A DNA stretch of 64,000 nucleotides, taken from NCBI GenBank assembly GCA_033032865.1, contig JAWHQI010000065.1:1488001-1552000 (forward strand). Direction: 5' to 3'. This document shows positions 1 to 13,300 of the stretch, in pieces; position 1 is the stretch's first letter, and each line of letters opens with the position of its first letter. The notes under the pieces are model-generated. The model did not search any database, was not told the origin of the DNA, and worked only from the letters and a program-made list of their open reading frames with translations. The stretch is from Dactylorhiza incarnata (taxonomy: Eukaryota; Streptophyta; Magnoliopsida; Asparagales; Orchidaceae). The translations under genes and the position numbers were made by a program.

Positions 1-545
1 GAAGATGTTTGGGTCAACTATCGATTTATTACATGTTTATACATTTTAAAAATTTATGATTATAATATAAACTAAACTTGTAGGCACACACGACTGTATA
101 ATACTATCGCAGCAAGGTGATCATGAATTGGGGCGACTTAGCTATGATATATGAGGTTGATAGAGCTACTGGAACTCATGATGTCGCTACATCTGAGGCA
201 ATGAACGAAATCAACATTGATGATTCGGTGGACAACAATGTGGTCGAGGAGGTCGAGCAACGGCCCAATAAAATGAAAGCAGTTATGGTAGATATTATTG
301 TGGATGTTGTTTCTGCAATTGCAAGGAATATGGAATAGGAGAGCAGTGTGACTTCTCAGCCTATACCGCCGATCTCAAGAACAGACGGGATATATGCGGC
401 CATTGCAGCTATTACAGATCTGACTGAGCTCGAGGTCATATAGGCCATTGATATGCTGATTGTTGACGGCACGAAGAGCGACTTGTTCATGGCTTTGTTG
501 GTGCCAATTAGGAGAATCTGGCTACGCAAACATTTACACGATTGA
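1..545 (+). pseudogene. 3' part of a Myb/SANT-like (PIF/Harbinger-associated) gene, broken
   Basis: One reading frame from about 117 to the TGA at 543-545 gives a protein resembling the C-terminal half of plant Myb/SANT-like DNA-binding proteins. The part starting LAMIYEVDRATGTHDVAT resembles the conserved LxxIFGxDRATG stretch, and the end (VPIRRIWLRKHLHD) resembles the usual C-terminus. The frame carries in-frame TAG codons at 336-338 and 441-443. A 3' splice site is likely near 81 (TTGTAG), so the first 80 bases would be intron. Such proteins occur both as plant genes and as the accessory ORF of PIF/Harbinger transposons; the nearby TTA-flanked terminus at 902 favours a decayed transposon. 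The 5' end is outside the window. Confidence 0.55.
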
Positions 546-779
546 TTTTATGTGGTTTTACGTTTTTATTCTGTGGATTTTATTTACAAGTTTTTAAATC
601 TGTGGACTTTATTCTGCGGACTTTATTTATCATGATTTACTTTGTTACGTGGATTTTATTTAAATCTGTGGATTTTATTTCTATGATTTTAAATCTGTGA
701 ATCTTATTTTATCGTGAAATTTCTATTCTGTCATTATTTTAAATTTAAAATTTCAATTTCATCCACTAAATTCTAACTT

Positions 780-902
780 ACAACCGAACAACGGAATTAC
801 CAATTCCTGTGACAGAATTCTTGCATTTAGCCGAACAGCAAAATTGGAACCAATTCCTATGGGGAATTGGAATTGGGTCAATTCCAATTCCTGCTTGTGC
901 TC
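780..902 (+). mobile_element. Possible right terminus of a PIF/Harbinger-type element
   Basis: A stretch rich in GGAATTGGAATTG and its complement ends with ...CCTGCTTGTGCTC at 902 and is followed by TTA (903-905). Repeated AATTGGAATT blocks near the end and a TTA target site are typical of plant PIF/Harbinger elements. It lies just downstream of the Myb/SANT-like pseudogene. The opposite terminus is not in the window. The rest of 546-1245 is AT-rich and shows no gene. Confidence 0.35.
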
Positions 903-1245
903 TTACTTCTTCAATATACTCTTAATAGAAATTGAAGAACATATTGAGGTACGACTGTTATCGTCGAACGCCTTCGATGAATGTATCCTGTAATTGACGA
1001 ATTTTCATACTAAGATGATTTCTCGTTGTTCATCTCTGCCTGCAGAAGTACTACAAAGAATAAAGTATTTCTATACATTTATCAAGGCGGCCGCCTATCA
1101 CTTTTTGGCATAATCTGTTTTATCCAATCCAAGGAGTTTTCCTAACAATATTGTATGTTCATGGTAAACAACGTGATTTACTTGAAGTGTAAGAAATAAA
1201 TTATTGTAGCAAGAACAAGGGTTGAATTTGAGTTGAGAGCAATGG

Positions 1246-3702
1246 TGTAACATCTGTAATTTAATGCGAACGTAAATTTATTTTCAGGGTCCGATCGCGA
1301 GCGGAAGTGATCGAGTCAGCTTCTAGTAGAGGTACGATTTTGTTACGACTTACGAGTAATTCTTGCTCATTAATAAAATAAAGTAATTAAAATTATTGGA
1401 ATCTTATTAGACGCATTTTAGGGTTGGTGCGAGAGCGCAGCGCGCAGACCTATCAATTAGTGAGGAGCGTCAAAACAGAAATAAAATTTGAAGCTTAAAC
1501 CCCCAATTAAAGTCCAATGCGCGGTTTCCATTCATAACGGGTAGCCCTAACCTCGCGCGCCTCTTTAAAATTCTGTAAGGACTCGGCAAAAGAGAAACTG
1601 TCGCTCTTCCTCCCTCTTGCAGACGGCGCTCGCGACTCCTCCCCTTCCCGATCTCTTTCGCCTACTGTGTGAAAGGCTCTGACGCACCAGCCGTCGACTC
1701 CAGAAGACGTGGCATCGTCCTTTCCTCTTCCAGAAATCCTCGGCGCTATCTCTTCACGCTCGTGGAGTCCCGTCGACCTTCTACTCCCTTACCAACAGTC
1801 GTTGACGACCCTAGGGAGTGGTTTCCCTTCCTTTTCTCTGTTGTGGACTGTCGTCTGGAGTCCCTCCCCCTTTTTCCAGTCATTGTAGCTCCCAGGTAGC
1901 AACCTAAAACCCTTCTTCGAATGGATCTATGATTTCTCCTCCTATCTCTGAAATTGCAGACCGATAACAAGAAGTTTGGTGTTTCTCCTTCTACAGAAAG
2001 TTCAGAAGCCCTCACCTAGGCTCCTCGTTTGAGACCGGTGGTCAAATCGACCCTTCGCTTCCGATTTTGCTCAGGTTTTGTGTTGTCCCTCCTCAATTTC
2101 AGTCAACGTTTGTTTTAAAAAAAATCTTATAGGCTGTATGGAATTTTACTTAGGGTTTGGTGCAGCAACACCAAGCATAGGAGGGGACGTTTTCGTATCA
2201 GAATAGCGACCTCCACTATTAGAGAAGTGGTAAGCATCTTCCTTTTATTTTAGCACAATTCCTTGATTTTCGGAGAGGGTTATAAGTATGTTAAATGCTC
2301 TTTTAGGTTCCTTGAGAAATAAACCTCCTTACCAATCGAAGATCAAATTAGTGTTTCAGAATATTTCTCAAAGGAAGATATGTCGCTATGCCGCCACGCC
2401 TTGTATACGAGCGCCGCAACACCGTTGTAAGAAATTGTTATTCCTTTTGGCTAGATATACCATATAGCTTTGCATAAAAATGTTCTTTATATCTCAGAAA
2501 ATTTAGTATAGTTACAAGGAACTGCTACTATAGTTAGAAAGTTATAACCTAGCAAACATCCAACTAATAAATGTAGATCATAAATAATATTTATATTTCC
2601 CTATCAATTAAACCTTCAGAATTTATGAAATTTACGGAACATGTACTCTCGTATATATTTAGGAAGCGGGAAATATCAATCACATGAATATGGATTCTAG
2701 TCGATTAACTAATAAGATGCATTACCTAAGATACGCAGATAAATGCGTAAGCAGAGTAAGCATTAGACAGTAAATGATTAGGAGGCACGATTGAAACTTT
2801 TTCTCGTGATAGATAGAGGCGCATTATCTTACTCATAGGGCGTAGTGTACCGTATGAGCCTCAAATTTTGGGGAGACGACACTCCCCTTTCAGAAGATTA
2901 GTAGATGCGAGTCCATGTCCATGAGACACTAGAACACTTGGGTTCGTTAGTAGGGACTCGGATCATTAGATTAGAATTGCGCATCAGAAGCCGCTCTGCT
3001 TAGAATTTAAATAATGACAAACATAAGCCACTTAGAACTCAAGTATAGACCGAAGCTTAGAAATCCTTTTAGTCAACCAATCTTCGGAAACTTGAGTAAA
3101 TAGGCTTAATACGATTAAACTAGAACAGATATTTATGTTGCCAGTATTATTTTAGAAAAATATGTATAGTATGTCAGCATATAGTTTTCTATAAAATAAA
3201 ATCTTATTTCAAAAGCATGCATTCATGCTCTTCCAACATTTTTTTTAGTGTCACTAGGAGGAATTATTTTTCTTACTCTCCAGTTGGGCTGACCCATTTT
3301 TGGGCTTATTATTACAGGGGTCACAGGTGGAGTGTTGCGCCTAGGGTAAGCATTTGCGGATCTCCATATTTATAGTTTGTTTATCGTTCAGTTGTTTTTC
3401 CTTCAGTTGTTGCATTACTTTCCTTCAGAAATTCAGTGTAATTTTACTGTTTATGATTTTCAATGTATTAGACATTATTTAGCATTTCAGTGTATCAGAT
3501 GTTCAGTTCATTTCATTTCTAGTTGGCTCTGTGAAATTCAAAATTTGAGGTACAAATGGCATGTAAATTTATTGTAAATTTTCATTTAGCACTTTTCATT
3601 TATGTCTGATGTGTCAATTTTATTACCGCTTCTTGGTTTACTTCTTATCACGGGGCCCGGCCGGAATGCTAATTTTTGGTAAAACTAGATTAGGGTGTTA
3701 CA
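1246..3702 (+). mobile_element. Solo LTR of a gypsy retrotransposon (2.46 kb), TSD AATGG
   Basis: It begins TGTAACATCTG and ends GGGTGTTACA, with perfect 5-bp duplications AATGG at 1241-1245 and 3703-3707. No internal retroelement sequence lies inside, so it is a solo LTR made by LTR-LTR recombination. It is homologous, in inverted orientation, to the solo LTR at 11430-13805: both share the block around TTTCAGGGTCCGA near one end. The motif GGGCCCGGCCGG about 40 bp before the right end matches the other Tekay-like LTRs here and sets the plus orientation. No coding region is supported inside it. Confidence 0.88.
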
Positions 3703-3707
3703 AATGG

Positions 3708-4270
3708 CACGTAACACATAAAACATATTGAAGTTAATTGTCAATTTGTGAAGTACCATCTTATGGAAGGAGTTATTTCAACTAAGTTGCGACTATAAGT
3801 TTAACCAAAGATATTCAAGTAACAGCATCAATTGTATTGAAGACAAAGTTGGGCACTTCGAAATCTTGGTCCCATCTTGAGGGAGGAAGGGGGTGGTAGA
3901 GAAAATATAACTACAAAATGATTTAATATCATAAGAGCTCAAAGAGATGACAAGCATGCTTTCAACCCTGAACTGATGCAGTGGCAAAGGCAAGAGAAGG
4001 TATGTTGTGTTTTCTTACACACAATACATTTTAAGTCACGAGAAGCATAATAGGAGACAAAACTTAACTCAATAGCAGTTACCTATAACAACCTTCTAAT
4101 ATAGACGAAAAATTCAGCGAAATTCGGAATAGACTGGACAAGACATATCAAGAGAATTTCTTCAAAATGTAGATGTTCATTCAGTAACCACTTGAACTAG
4201 ATATACTTGAAGTAAAGATAAAAAGAGGAGACTAGAATACGAATGTTCATATAAAAGTGTAATAAGTTAC
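3708..4270. other. No gene seen; probably intron 7 of the anthranilate synthase gene
   Basis: AT-rich sequence downstream of exon 7 of the minus-strand gene. No further exon for the C-terminal chorismate-binding domain was found between 1 and 4270, so intron 7 probably continues past the left end of the window. Confidence 0.4.
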
Positions 4271-4327
4271 CTTCCTTACGCACGTAAGGATTTCAGGGCT
4301 TGATGCTACAAGTACACATCCCCTTGC
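4271..4327 (-). CDS. ASA: ASA exon 7
   Basis: Nineteen codons beginning [14 protein letters not shown], the usual continuation after the NPSPYM block. Acceptor TTAG is just above 4327 and donor GTAACT begins at 4270. The end LTCVRK differs slightly from the usual LT(R/K)VK(K/Q). Confidence 0.88.
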
Positions 4328-7300
4328 CTAATAAAAAACAAATGTGAAACAAAATTAGAGCAAGCATATAATGAGATGTTCATAAAACTACAACTATGCT
4401 TGGCCAAATGGGACTACAGAACAATAGAAATACATGGAAATTAAAATTTGTTGCTGAATACATGCATACTTGTACATAAGCCATATATGGACTTGGATTC
4501 AGCACTCTTAGTGCTCGATACACTTCGAAGGGATCCGCATATGTACGTCGTTCAAATCGCTGGCTCAAGACAACCTGGAATATGTCACCCGCAAAAATGT
4601 GTTCTTTAGCTTGCAAAACAGACTGCTTGTAATTTGTTTTGGTCATTGTTGCTCTTTTCATTGAAGCATCAAAGGGGCGAGTATGAAATTTGACAGATCC
4701 AGTAGACAGCCTTGGACTGCACCAAATAGGCAAATATCATTTACATGTACAAATTCACGTGAAAAGACAGATCCTAAAATCTTGCAACAAAAGATAGATG
4801 AGTTATGCAAAAGCTGCTCACAGTTCCACACTTTGCACTAGAGATAACAGAGCCTCCAATCTATTCTTCCCATTCCGATACGCCTCATCAATAGAAGAAT
4901 ACCGAGCCAAATGCACCCAATGAATCACATAAGCTTTCTGGAACAGATGAATAGGCCAATCAGGAAAATATTATAACTAATCTCTTTTTCAGGGATCAAA
5001 ATTAAGCCACTTCCACTCCATCAAACAGCAAGGAACAATATGTTACGCAAACGCATTCGCCCAAGAAAACCCCCCTCACTGGGACCACCGGCGCTCACAT
5101 ATGGAAGCTGCCTTGATACATTCATGGCGGAATATATTATTATTAATTAATTGGTATTAATTAATTAATAACAATAATATTAATAAAATAGTTAGTATTA
5201 ATTAATTGGTTAATGTTGATTAATTACTATTAATTGATATTGATTTAATTAATTTTATTAATGAATATTAGGTGTACTTTCTTATTATGTGTGCCCTCCT
5301 TCATCAATATAAGGGGGAGGGGTATGTGGGTTGTTTTTATCTTGGATGATCTAGTTCTTTAGGGCTGTCATTTGGAGAGAAGGTTCTTCGGAGGACCCAG
5401 CCTCCGGGAACTTGGCCGGAGCATGCTTCGGATTGTATCCTGTTATTCATTTCAATTAATGCAATTGTTCTTGTCTCATTCTCTTCTCTAGCCGCGACCG
5501 CCAAACTTTTCTACTTTGTAACAATGGTCCGACCTGCCGCCCCCGTCCGCTGGTTCCAAGCCGCCGAGATTCCGTCCGCTTCGCTGCCATCGACCCCGCT
5601 CGCGTCTTGATCTCCTCCAAGCCGCCCTCCCCCCACTCCCACCCCCAAATCCACGCCGACCGCATGCCTTGACTTCAACGAATGTCGTGTCGACGGCGTC
5701 GAACGTCGTCTCGACGAACAGTCCGCCTCCTTAGCCTCCCTGGAATCCTCCGTGCAAAATCTTCTCCGGCGATTTGACATCCCAAACCCTTGTACGGACA
5801 TCCACTCTACCACGCCGCCTCCTCTCAGTTTGAAGACCGCCGCATCAGCAGATCTCGCGGTCGTTCAGCAGGAACACCTGCCACTGGCAGTCAGGTCAAT
5901 CCCCACTTCCTCTATCATCAGCGACCACGTCCAAGTGCCGCCCTGCAGTTCTGCGTCACCCGTGGTCCTGCAGCCAACGACCACCCCGACAATCATTGTC
6001 GCTACCACCTCTACCAACAGTCCGTTCTGGAGGACGCTCTCTCCCTGCACATCGACGCGCATGACCAGGCCCCATCCTCGTTTCTCCCCGTGCGCATATG
6101 GCCGAGCCAGCTAGCCTCTTTTCTGGCCTCGACAACCTCCCTCGCCCGGTCATTGACATCTTCGTTCCATGCAGACACCTCAGTCGCCGCCAACCATCAC
6201 GTCGGTGCTCCTCCTGCTCCAAACCCGGCGCTAGAAGCAGAGCCACGCGTCGTTCGACAAAACGGGCAGCCCTCCCATTACTGCACAAGCACCGCTCTCC
6301 CACGCTCCTCGCAGTTGCCAGTTCACAGGTCCATTCCTGTCGTCGTCTGGGTTCCGCTCTTCCTAACTCTCTCGTCGGCGCTCCCGCAGCCCCATATTAT
6401 TATTTTTCATGTTCGGCGCTCTTTTCCATCCCTCCACACCCTTCTAAACAGCAGGTCGGCATGCTTTCAGCCTATTCCCACACCTCGTGCACCCCACCCT
6501 ATAGGAGTTTCTTTTTCCCAAACCGCCAGCTGCCCCCCTCCTACACTAGCTGCCAAAACCTATTTTCTTCTTCCCCCTTTTTTCACGGTCTTTTTCATAA
6601 TTTGTCCGGTTCTAACTGCCAGTTCCTTTTTTCCACCTTGAGATCTGCACCTGCCAACTTTTTTATTACTTATTGGCAAACGTAATCCATGTGTTTCCCT
6701 CCTTGAGCCCCCTACCAGTATATAATTTGTATGCTCATTTCCTGTCTTTTTCCTCCTTGCGCCACCACATGTCAACCCTTTTTATTATTTATTTTTCTCT
6801 CCTCCTGGATCTCCTATCCACAACTCCACGCCGCCCTATATTTTGCACCTTCCAATTCCACAAAATTCAACACCTTGATTTCTCACGCTTTTCCATGGCC
6901 ACTAATTTATAACCATAACCCCTTCCACACTCAATTGTCACCATCAGTCCCCTACTGCGACAACAATCGTGGCCTCTCATCCAGATCGCGCATACCGCCG
7001 CCATTTTTAAAGCTCCAGAGAAATATTGGAATCTCGACCTTGAGGGCAAGGTCAATTATGAAGGGCGATGGTATGTTACGCACATGCATTCACTAAAGCA
7101 AACCCCCCTCATTGGGACCACCGGCGCTCGCATATGGAAGTCGCCTTGATACATTCATGGCGGGATATATTATTATTAATTAATTATATTAATGAATATC
7201 AGTTGTACTTTCTTATTATGTGTGTCATCCCTCATCTATATAGGGGGGAGGGGTATGTGGGTTGTTTTTATCTTTGATGATCTAGTTCTTTGGGGCTCTC

Positions 7301-10300
7301 ATTTGGAGAGAAGGTTCTTCGGAGGACCCAGCCTCCGGGAACTTGGCTAGAGCTTGCTTTGGATTGTATCTATTATTCATTTCAGTTAATACAATTGTTC
7401 CTGTGTTATTCTCTTCTCTCGCCGCGACCGCCAAACTTTTCTACTTTGTAACACAGTGCCACTTCGTGACCTGACCAATGGTATCATAAGAAACCAATTC
7501 TACAAGCAAATCAAACACTTCAGAAAAAAATTAATGGTTACTATTGGATGGCGGCAAGTTTAGAACACATGCAGAACTTAATGGCAACTCATATTCTAAA
7601 CAACTTAGTCATGTCTACTCCAACTGTAATCTGCACACACATTCACGGCGATGAAAAAAAGTGTTGGTAGTTGAAAAACAAAAATGCATTTCAAGTTCCC
7701 AGTTGCTGTTCATAAACTGCCGGACACTCCATTACACTAGGGAAAGAATTCTAAGAGTTAACAAATGCAAGCTAGAAAATAGTACCATAATAACATAAAA
7801 AGTTGGAAATATCAAAATTGTATAAAAACTTTAAATTAAAAATGCTCGAAATATTCACAAAATTCACAATCTCAAACACTACACTGATAAAGTGATTATG
7901 CCTCATTCATAACTCTAAGCATCATAATTCAATTTTTAAACTTCAATAATATTCTTAGATAAATTTTAGTATATTATCCATTTTAAAAGCTAATGTGCTT
8001 ACGAATTTTTTCAATTGTCAAATTACTGATTTAGTTTTGAAGTCACTGGTATCTAGTTCATTTTTACAGAATTCCTTTCGAGCACTTGCATCAATATTAA
8101 TTGCCTCGGCGCGATCACCGTTGTTTCGACCGCGCGCGCATTAATATTTATTTATCGCCGCGCGATCATCGTTGTTTCAATCGCGCGCGCATCAATATTA
8201 TTTGTCGCCGCGCGATCGTCGTTATTTCGACCACGCACGCATCAATATTATTTGCCACCGCGCGATCGTCGTTGTTTCGACCACGCATGCATTAATATTT
8301 ATTTGCCGCCGCGCGATCGTCGTTATTTCGACCGCGCACGCATCCATATTATTTGTCGCAGCGCGATCGTCGTTATTTCGACCGCGCGCGCATTAATATT
8401 TATTTACCGTCGCGCGATCGTCGTTATTTCGACCGCGCGCGCATCAATATTATTTGACGCCGCGCGATCATCGTTATTTCAACCGCGCGCGCATTAATAT
8501 TTATTTACCGTCGTGTCGCGCCCCGAGACTCGCGGAGGGGGGTCGCAGACCCACTCAAAATGATCTGCGGCCACGCCGAGCACGACTACGCTCGTGTGTC
8601 CGCGGGTCGCCGGAAAAACGGGGCCTTTGCGAGAAGGTTTCTACAATTGAAAACCTAAGATTTATGCGGAGGGAGGAGTCAAGGAAGAACTCACCTTGTG
8701 TTCATGCATGCTACCCAATAGTCGTGTATGCGGCATTTGTCTGTCGTTCCTAGGCATAGTCGGATCTCGCCAATCCGGATCTCGTCGAACGTTGTCGAAG
8801 AAGCGTCGGCCCCTTGAGTGGGCTGTTTTGGCTTGGAGAGCGAGGTCGCACTCTATTTGGAGAGGTGCACGCCGGGTTGCGGAATGGCAAAGGGGCGCGG
8901 CGGTTTTTGCTAGAAATCTGAGAATGGAGGCGGCGACTTGAAGAGAACTCGCCGGAAAAGAGCTTGGAGTCGCCGGAGCTCTGGAGAAGGGTGGCGGTTG
9001 GTGGTGACGTTGTCGGATCTTGGTGGAGAAGGAGAAGCTCGGCAAGGTTGGCGGCCATGGAGTTTGTAGAGAGAGAGAGAGAGAGAGAGATTCAATCACT
9101 TTGCGTCGTCAGGTAGGAGGTCGCCGGAGTCGATCTCCTTGCGTCGTTGGGTAGGAGATCGACAGAGTGAGGCTTGTCGGAGGAGAGGAAGAGGGTCGGG
9201 GAGAGAGAAAGAGAGAGGTTTCGTTTCTTTCCGCCGTCAGGTAGCAGGGAAGAGCTCGGCAAGTAAGATTTCTAACCTAGCTTATTTATATATATATATA
9301 ATAAATAATTAAGTTATTAGTATAATTATTATCTTTATTATTATTATCATTCAAACGCCCGTATCTTGCCCTAGAGGACTCGGAATTTGTCCTAGATGGG
9401 CTCATTACGACCGCCTCGCCGATACGCATCCACCAGAATGATCCGCGGTCAAATCTGACTTCTTTTACTCTTTTTACGCTTATCGAAGCGTTTAAGGCCT
9501 AATTTTGCGACGCATTAAAACTCACCGAACGACGTCGGAATTTCAAACGGACGACTGCGTTAGACTCGTATCATCATTACGAATCCAACAAAACTGACTG
9601 AAGTCCATTCCGATGTCGTTTGTTCGATTGCACATTTTTGGGTCGTTTGCGTTATTTTTATATCGCGTCCACGTCATATTTTCGTCGATCATCGGAATCG
9701 AGCATGGACAGTTTCGTTGGACTCGTATGGGCTTCACGAGTCTAACAAAATTGACTGAGGTGAATTCCGAGGTTGTTTGCTCGATTTCACCATCGTGGAT
9801 AAATATATTATTTGCAAACCACGTTATAATTTTGCTGATTCTTATCGGAATCGAGCACGGATAGTTTTGTTGAACTCATATAGACTTCACGAGTCTAACA
9901 AAACCGACTGACGTGAATTCCAAGGTGGTTTGCTCGATACCACCTTTTAGATAATTTCGTTACTTTAAGTCGCGTCGACTCGACAGATTCTCCGATACTC
10001 ATCAAAATTGAGTGCGGTCGACTCTGTTGGACTCGTATCAGCTTTACGAGTCTAACAAAACCAACTAAGGTCGATTATGTGAACATTTGCACAAAAGTCA
10101 TATTTGAGGCGTCGCGTAGCTCGAGGCGACCCTTTTTGGCCAACTTCATATATGCATCGGAATGCGACGAAATAAATGTCGTTGAATTCATATTGGTCTT
10201 ACGAGTGTAACATCACTAACCGGAGCCCATTCTGAACTCATTTGCTCAAAAAGCTTATTTGAGTCATTATAGCTCAAAATTCGGATTAAACCAATTGTAA

Positions 10301-13300
10301 TTGGTTTACCTGACCAACAAGGTCGCACTGGCCCTGAATAGACTCACCAAAATGGGTCGTTTGAACCGGTTAGGTCCCCTAGGCGGTTCAATCAGTCAAG
10401 TCAGAATTTTGGGATGTTACATCAACCGTCAACCGGATGTTGTGATAAGTACGGATATTTAAAATTACTTGTCTTTATGTTCCACATTTGGCTGCAATCA
10501 TTTGTCTTGTGTTATGTTTGTTAGGTACTCTTTTAATATTCAATATACCCATGAAAGTCTTATTTGACACGGGTGCGTCGCATTCGTTTTTGGCGGGTGG
10601 ATTTCAACGAAGTATTGGAGTAGAGCCCTTTCAGGCGGGGCACACAACTGAATGTTCGGATGCCAAATGGGTCTATTTTGAGCACAAGTCAAAAGGTTTG
10701 TGTCATCTTACGTATTGACGACGTTGATTTTGATTTGGAGGCGGTAGTATTACCACTGATACAGTTTGACGTAATTTGGGGGATGAATTTGGCTCTCGAA
10801 GCAATAAGCCAATATTGACTGTAATTTGAAGAAGGTAACCTTAGGAAGTGGGGAACCAGATGTAGTGTATTTCCAAGGGTTAATCGGCATAGCTTCTTCA
10901 CTTATTTTTTCTATGCAAGCAAAGCATGCGGTAAACCATTGCGTTGAAGCCTACATTGCTTTATTGGAATCTCACACGACAAAGTCATCCCTTTAGGATG
11001 TACCTCTAGTGGCAGAGTTTGAAGATGTTTTTTAAATGAACTGCCTGGAGCACCACCCTAGAGGGAAATCGAGTTTTAGATAAATTTGGTACCTGGAGCA
11101 CGACCAGTAGCACGTGTTCCTTATTGAATGGCCCCAAAGGAGTTGGCAGAATTAAAGGTTCAGCTGCAGGAATTCTTAGAACAAAGTTATATTCGACCTA
11201 GCTCCTCGTCGTGGAGTGCTCCTGTGTTATTGGTGAAAAAGAAAGATGGCGGTATGCATTTATGCATTCACTACCGTGTAAGCTCACAGTGAAGAACAAA
11301 TACTCAATTCCACGTATTGATGATCTCTTTGATCAATTGGTTGGTTCATCCGTATATTCTAAATTGGACATAAAGTTAGGGTATTACCAGTTAAGGATTC
11401 AGGAGGAGGATATCCCGAAGACTGCTTTTTGTAACACCCCTTAGTTTAATAACAATCAACAGTCTGGCTGAAACTCATGATAAGAAGTAAACTAAGCAAT
11501 AGTATATAAATTTGTACATAATATGTCAAATCTAAAGTAAATACTGGAAAATTTACGGCGGAAGTAAAGTTTGAAGTTAAGGGTAAAAAGGTATCTCAAA
11601 TTTCTAAATTCACATAGTCAGCTAGAATTGAAAAAAACCAAATATATGAATTACTAAAATTTTAAGCATTATCTGATACATACAAAATCTTACACACCTT
11701 GGTTACACTTACTATATAAATGAAAATGGTACCATAATTGGGAAAGATAAACAAACTGAAAAAGCAAACAGATATGAAGAACCGTGAACGTTTATCCTAG
11801 GAGTAACTCCCCGTTTATGACCCCTGAAAAGTAATGTCTAAAGATGAGTCAAGCCCACTGGAGAGTAAGAAAAATCATTCCTCCTAGTGACACTAAAAAA
11901 AATTTGAAAAAAGTATGTGCATGCTTTTAAAACAACATTTTAAGCTGAGGAAAAATGTACTACAATTTTATGCATGTTTTTCTATCAAAAATACTTTAAA
12001 CATAAATATCAGTTCTAGTGTGATCATAATCTACATTTTCATTCAAGTTTTGAAATCGTTAAACTATAATGACTTATAGATTTTGGCATACACTTGAATT
12101 CTAGGTGTTTTAAAGCTGTTTTTCTTCTAGTTCTAGGTTAATTGGAATCTTTTGCGCATTCTAACGATCTGAGTCCCTACCAACGAATAGAGGTGTTCTA
12201 GTGTCTCAAGGACACGGATTCGGATCTACTAATCTTTATATGGGGTGTCGTCTCCCCAAGTTGAGGCTCATAAGGTCTGCTAAGCCCTATGAGTAAGATA
12301 GTGCGCTTTTATCTATTATGTGAGGAACCCTCAATCGTGCCTCCTAATTAATTTCCATTAGATGTTGGATTACAACTTATTCATCTGAATGTCTTAGACC
12401 ATGTCTCTTACTAGAAAACCATCTTATTTACATACTCATGTGGTTTAGTATTTTCTCGCATTTCTAAAGATTTAGACGATTTCATATTTTATATATTTTC
12501 ACGAAATTTGTGGGGGTTTAACTGAAAGGAAAATACATTACTTATGTTTAGACGTAATTTACTCACATTAGTTGGACGCTTGTTGGGTCTATAATTTCTT
12601 ATCATCAACTACACTTGCATCTCGACACATACGATTTCTCATTATTACATGCATCCTTTTAATTATACGACAACAATTTATGCAGTATACCATGTGATAT
12701 GTCTAGCCAAAAGGAATTAGAGTTTCTTACCTCGGGATTGCGACGATCATAACAACTCAAATCCTTCTCTGATCTATGCCAACACGCACCCTAAATCTGA
12801 AATACAACATAAGTCTTAACTAATTAACTATGAATCTTTTAGGGTTTAGGTGGAAACACTACAACTGTTTAAGCGTTAACAAAAGAGCGGAAAAAGAGTA
12901 ATTCTAAGAAGGAAAAGCAAGTGGGATTATACCATCTTCCACCAAAATAGAGATCTACAATTTCTCATATTACAATATGAATAAAATTTATGGCTATTGA
13001 AAGGATAATGGGGCTATTGATAAATGAAATACAACTTACTGAGAGGGGGGAAATGCTGCAGGAAAAAGGAAGGTGAGGTCGCCGACCTAGGGTTGGAGAA
13101 ACGATCCTTTGCGGAAGTGAAAACAACAAACCTCGACTTTTGGATTTGAGGAAAGAGGAGATCGTGAGTCTTAGCATCAGGCATTGAGAAGTAGGAGGCG
13201 GGAGAAACTTAGAACTCAAGGGTGAAATCAGTTTTGGCGATTACCTGCCTCAAACAACGGCTATAGAAGAGGTCGTGCGCCGAAAAATCACAGGAAGGAG

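Noticed and set aside
3793..3993. Minus-strand ORF downstream of ASA exon 7 as a further exon
   Set aside because: Its translation shows none of the expected C-terminal motifs of anthranilate synthase.
5752..6685. Long overlapping Pro/Ser/Cys-rich plus-strand frames
   Set aside because: C-rich interior of the short LTR element; frames overlap each other and none shows a domain except a short gag-like coiled coil in a broken frame.
8101..8497. Overlapping open frames with FDRARINI repeats
   Set aside because: Minisatellite translation in three frames.
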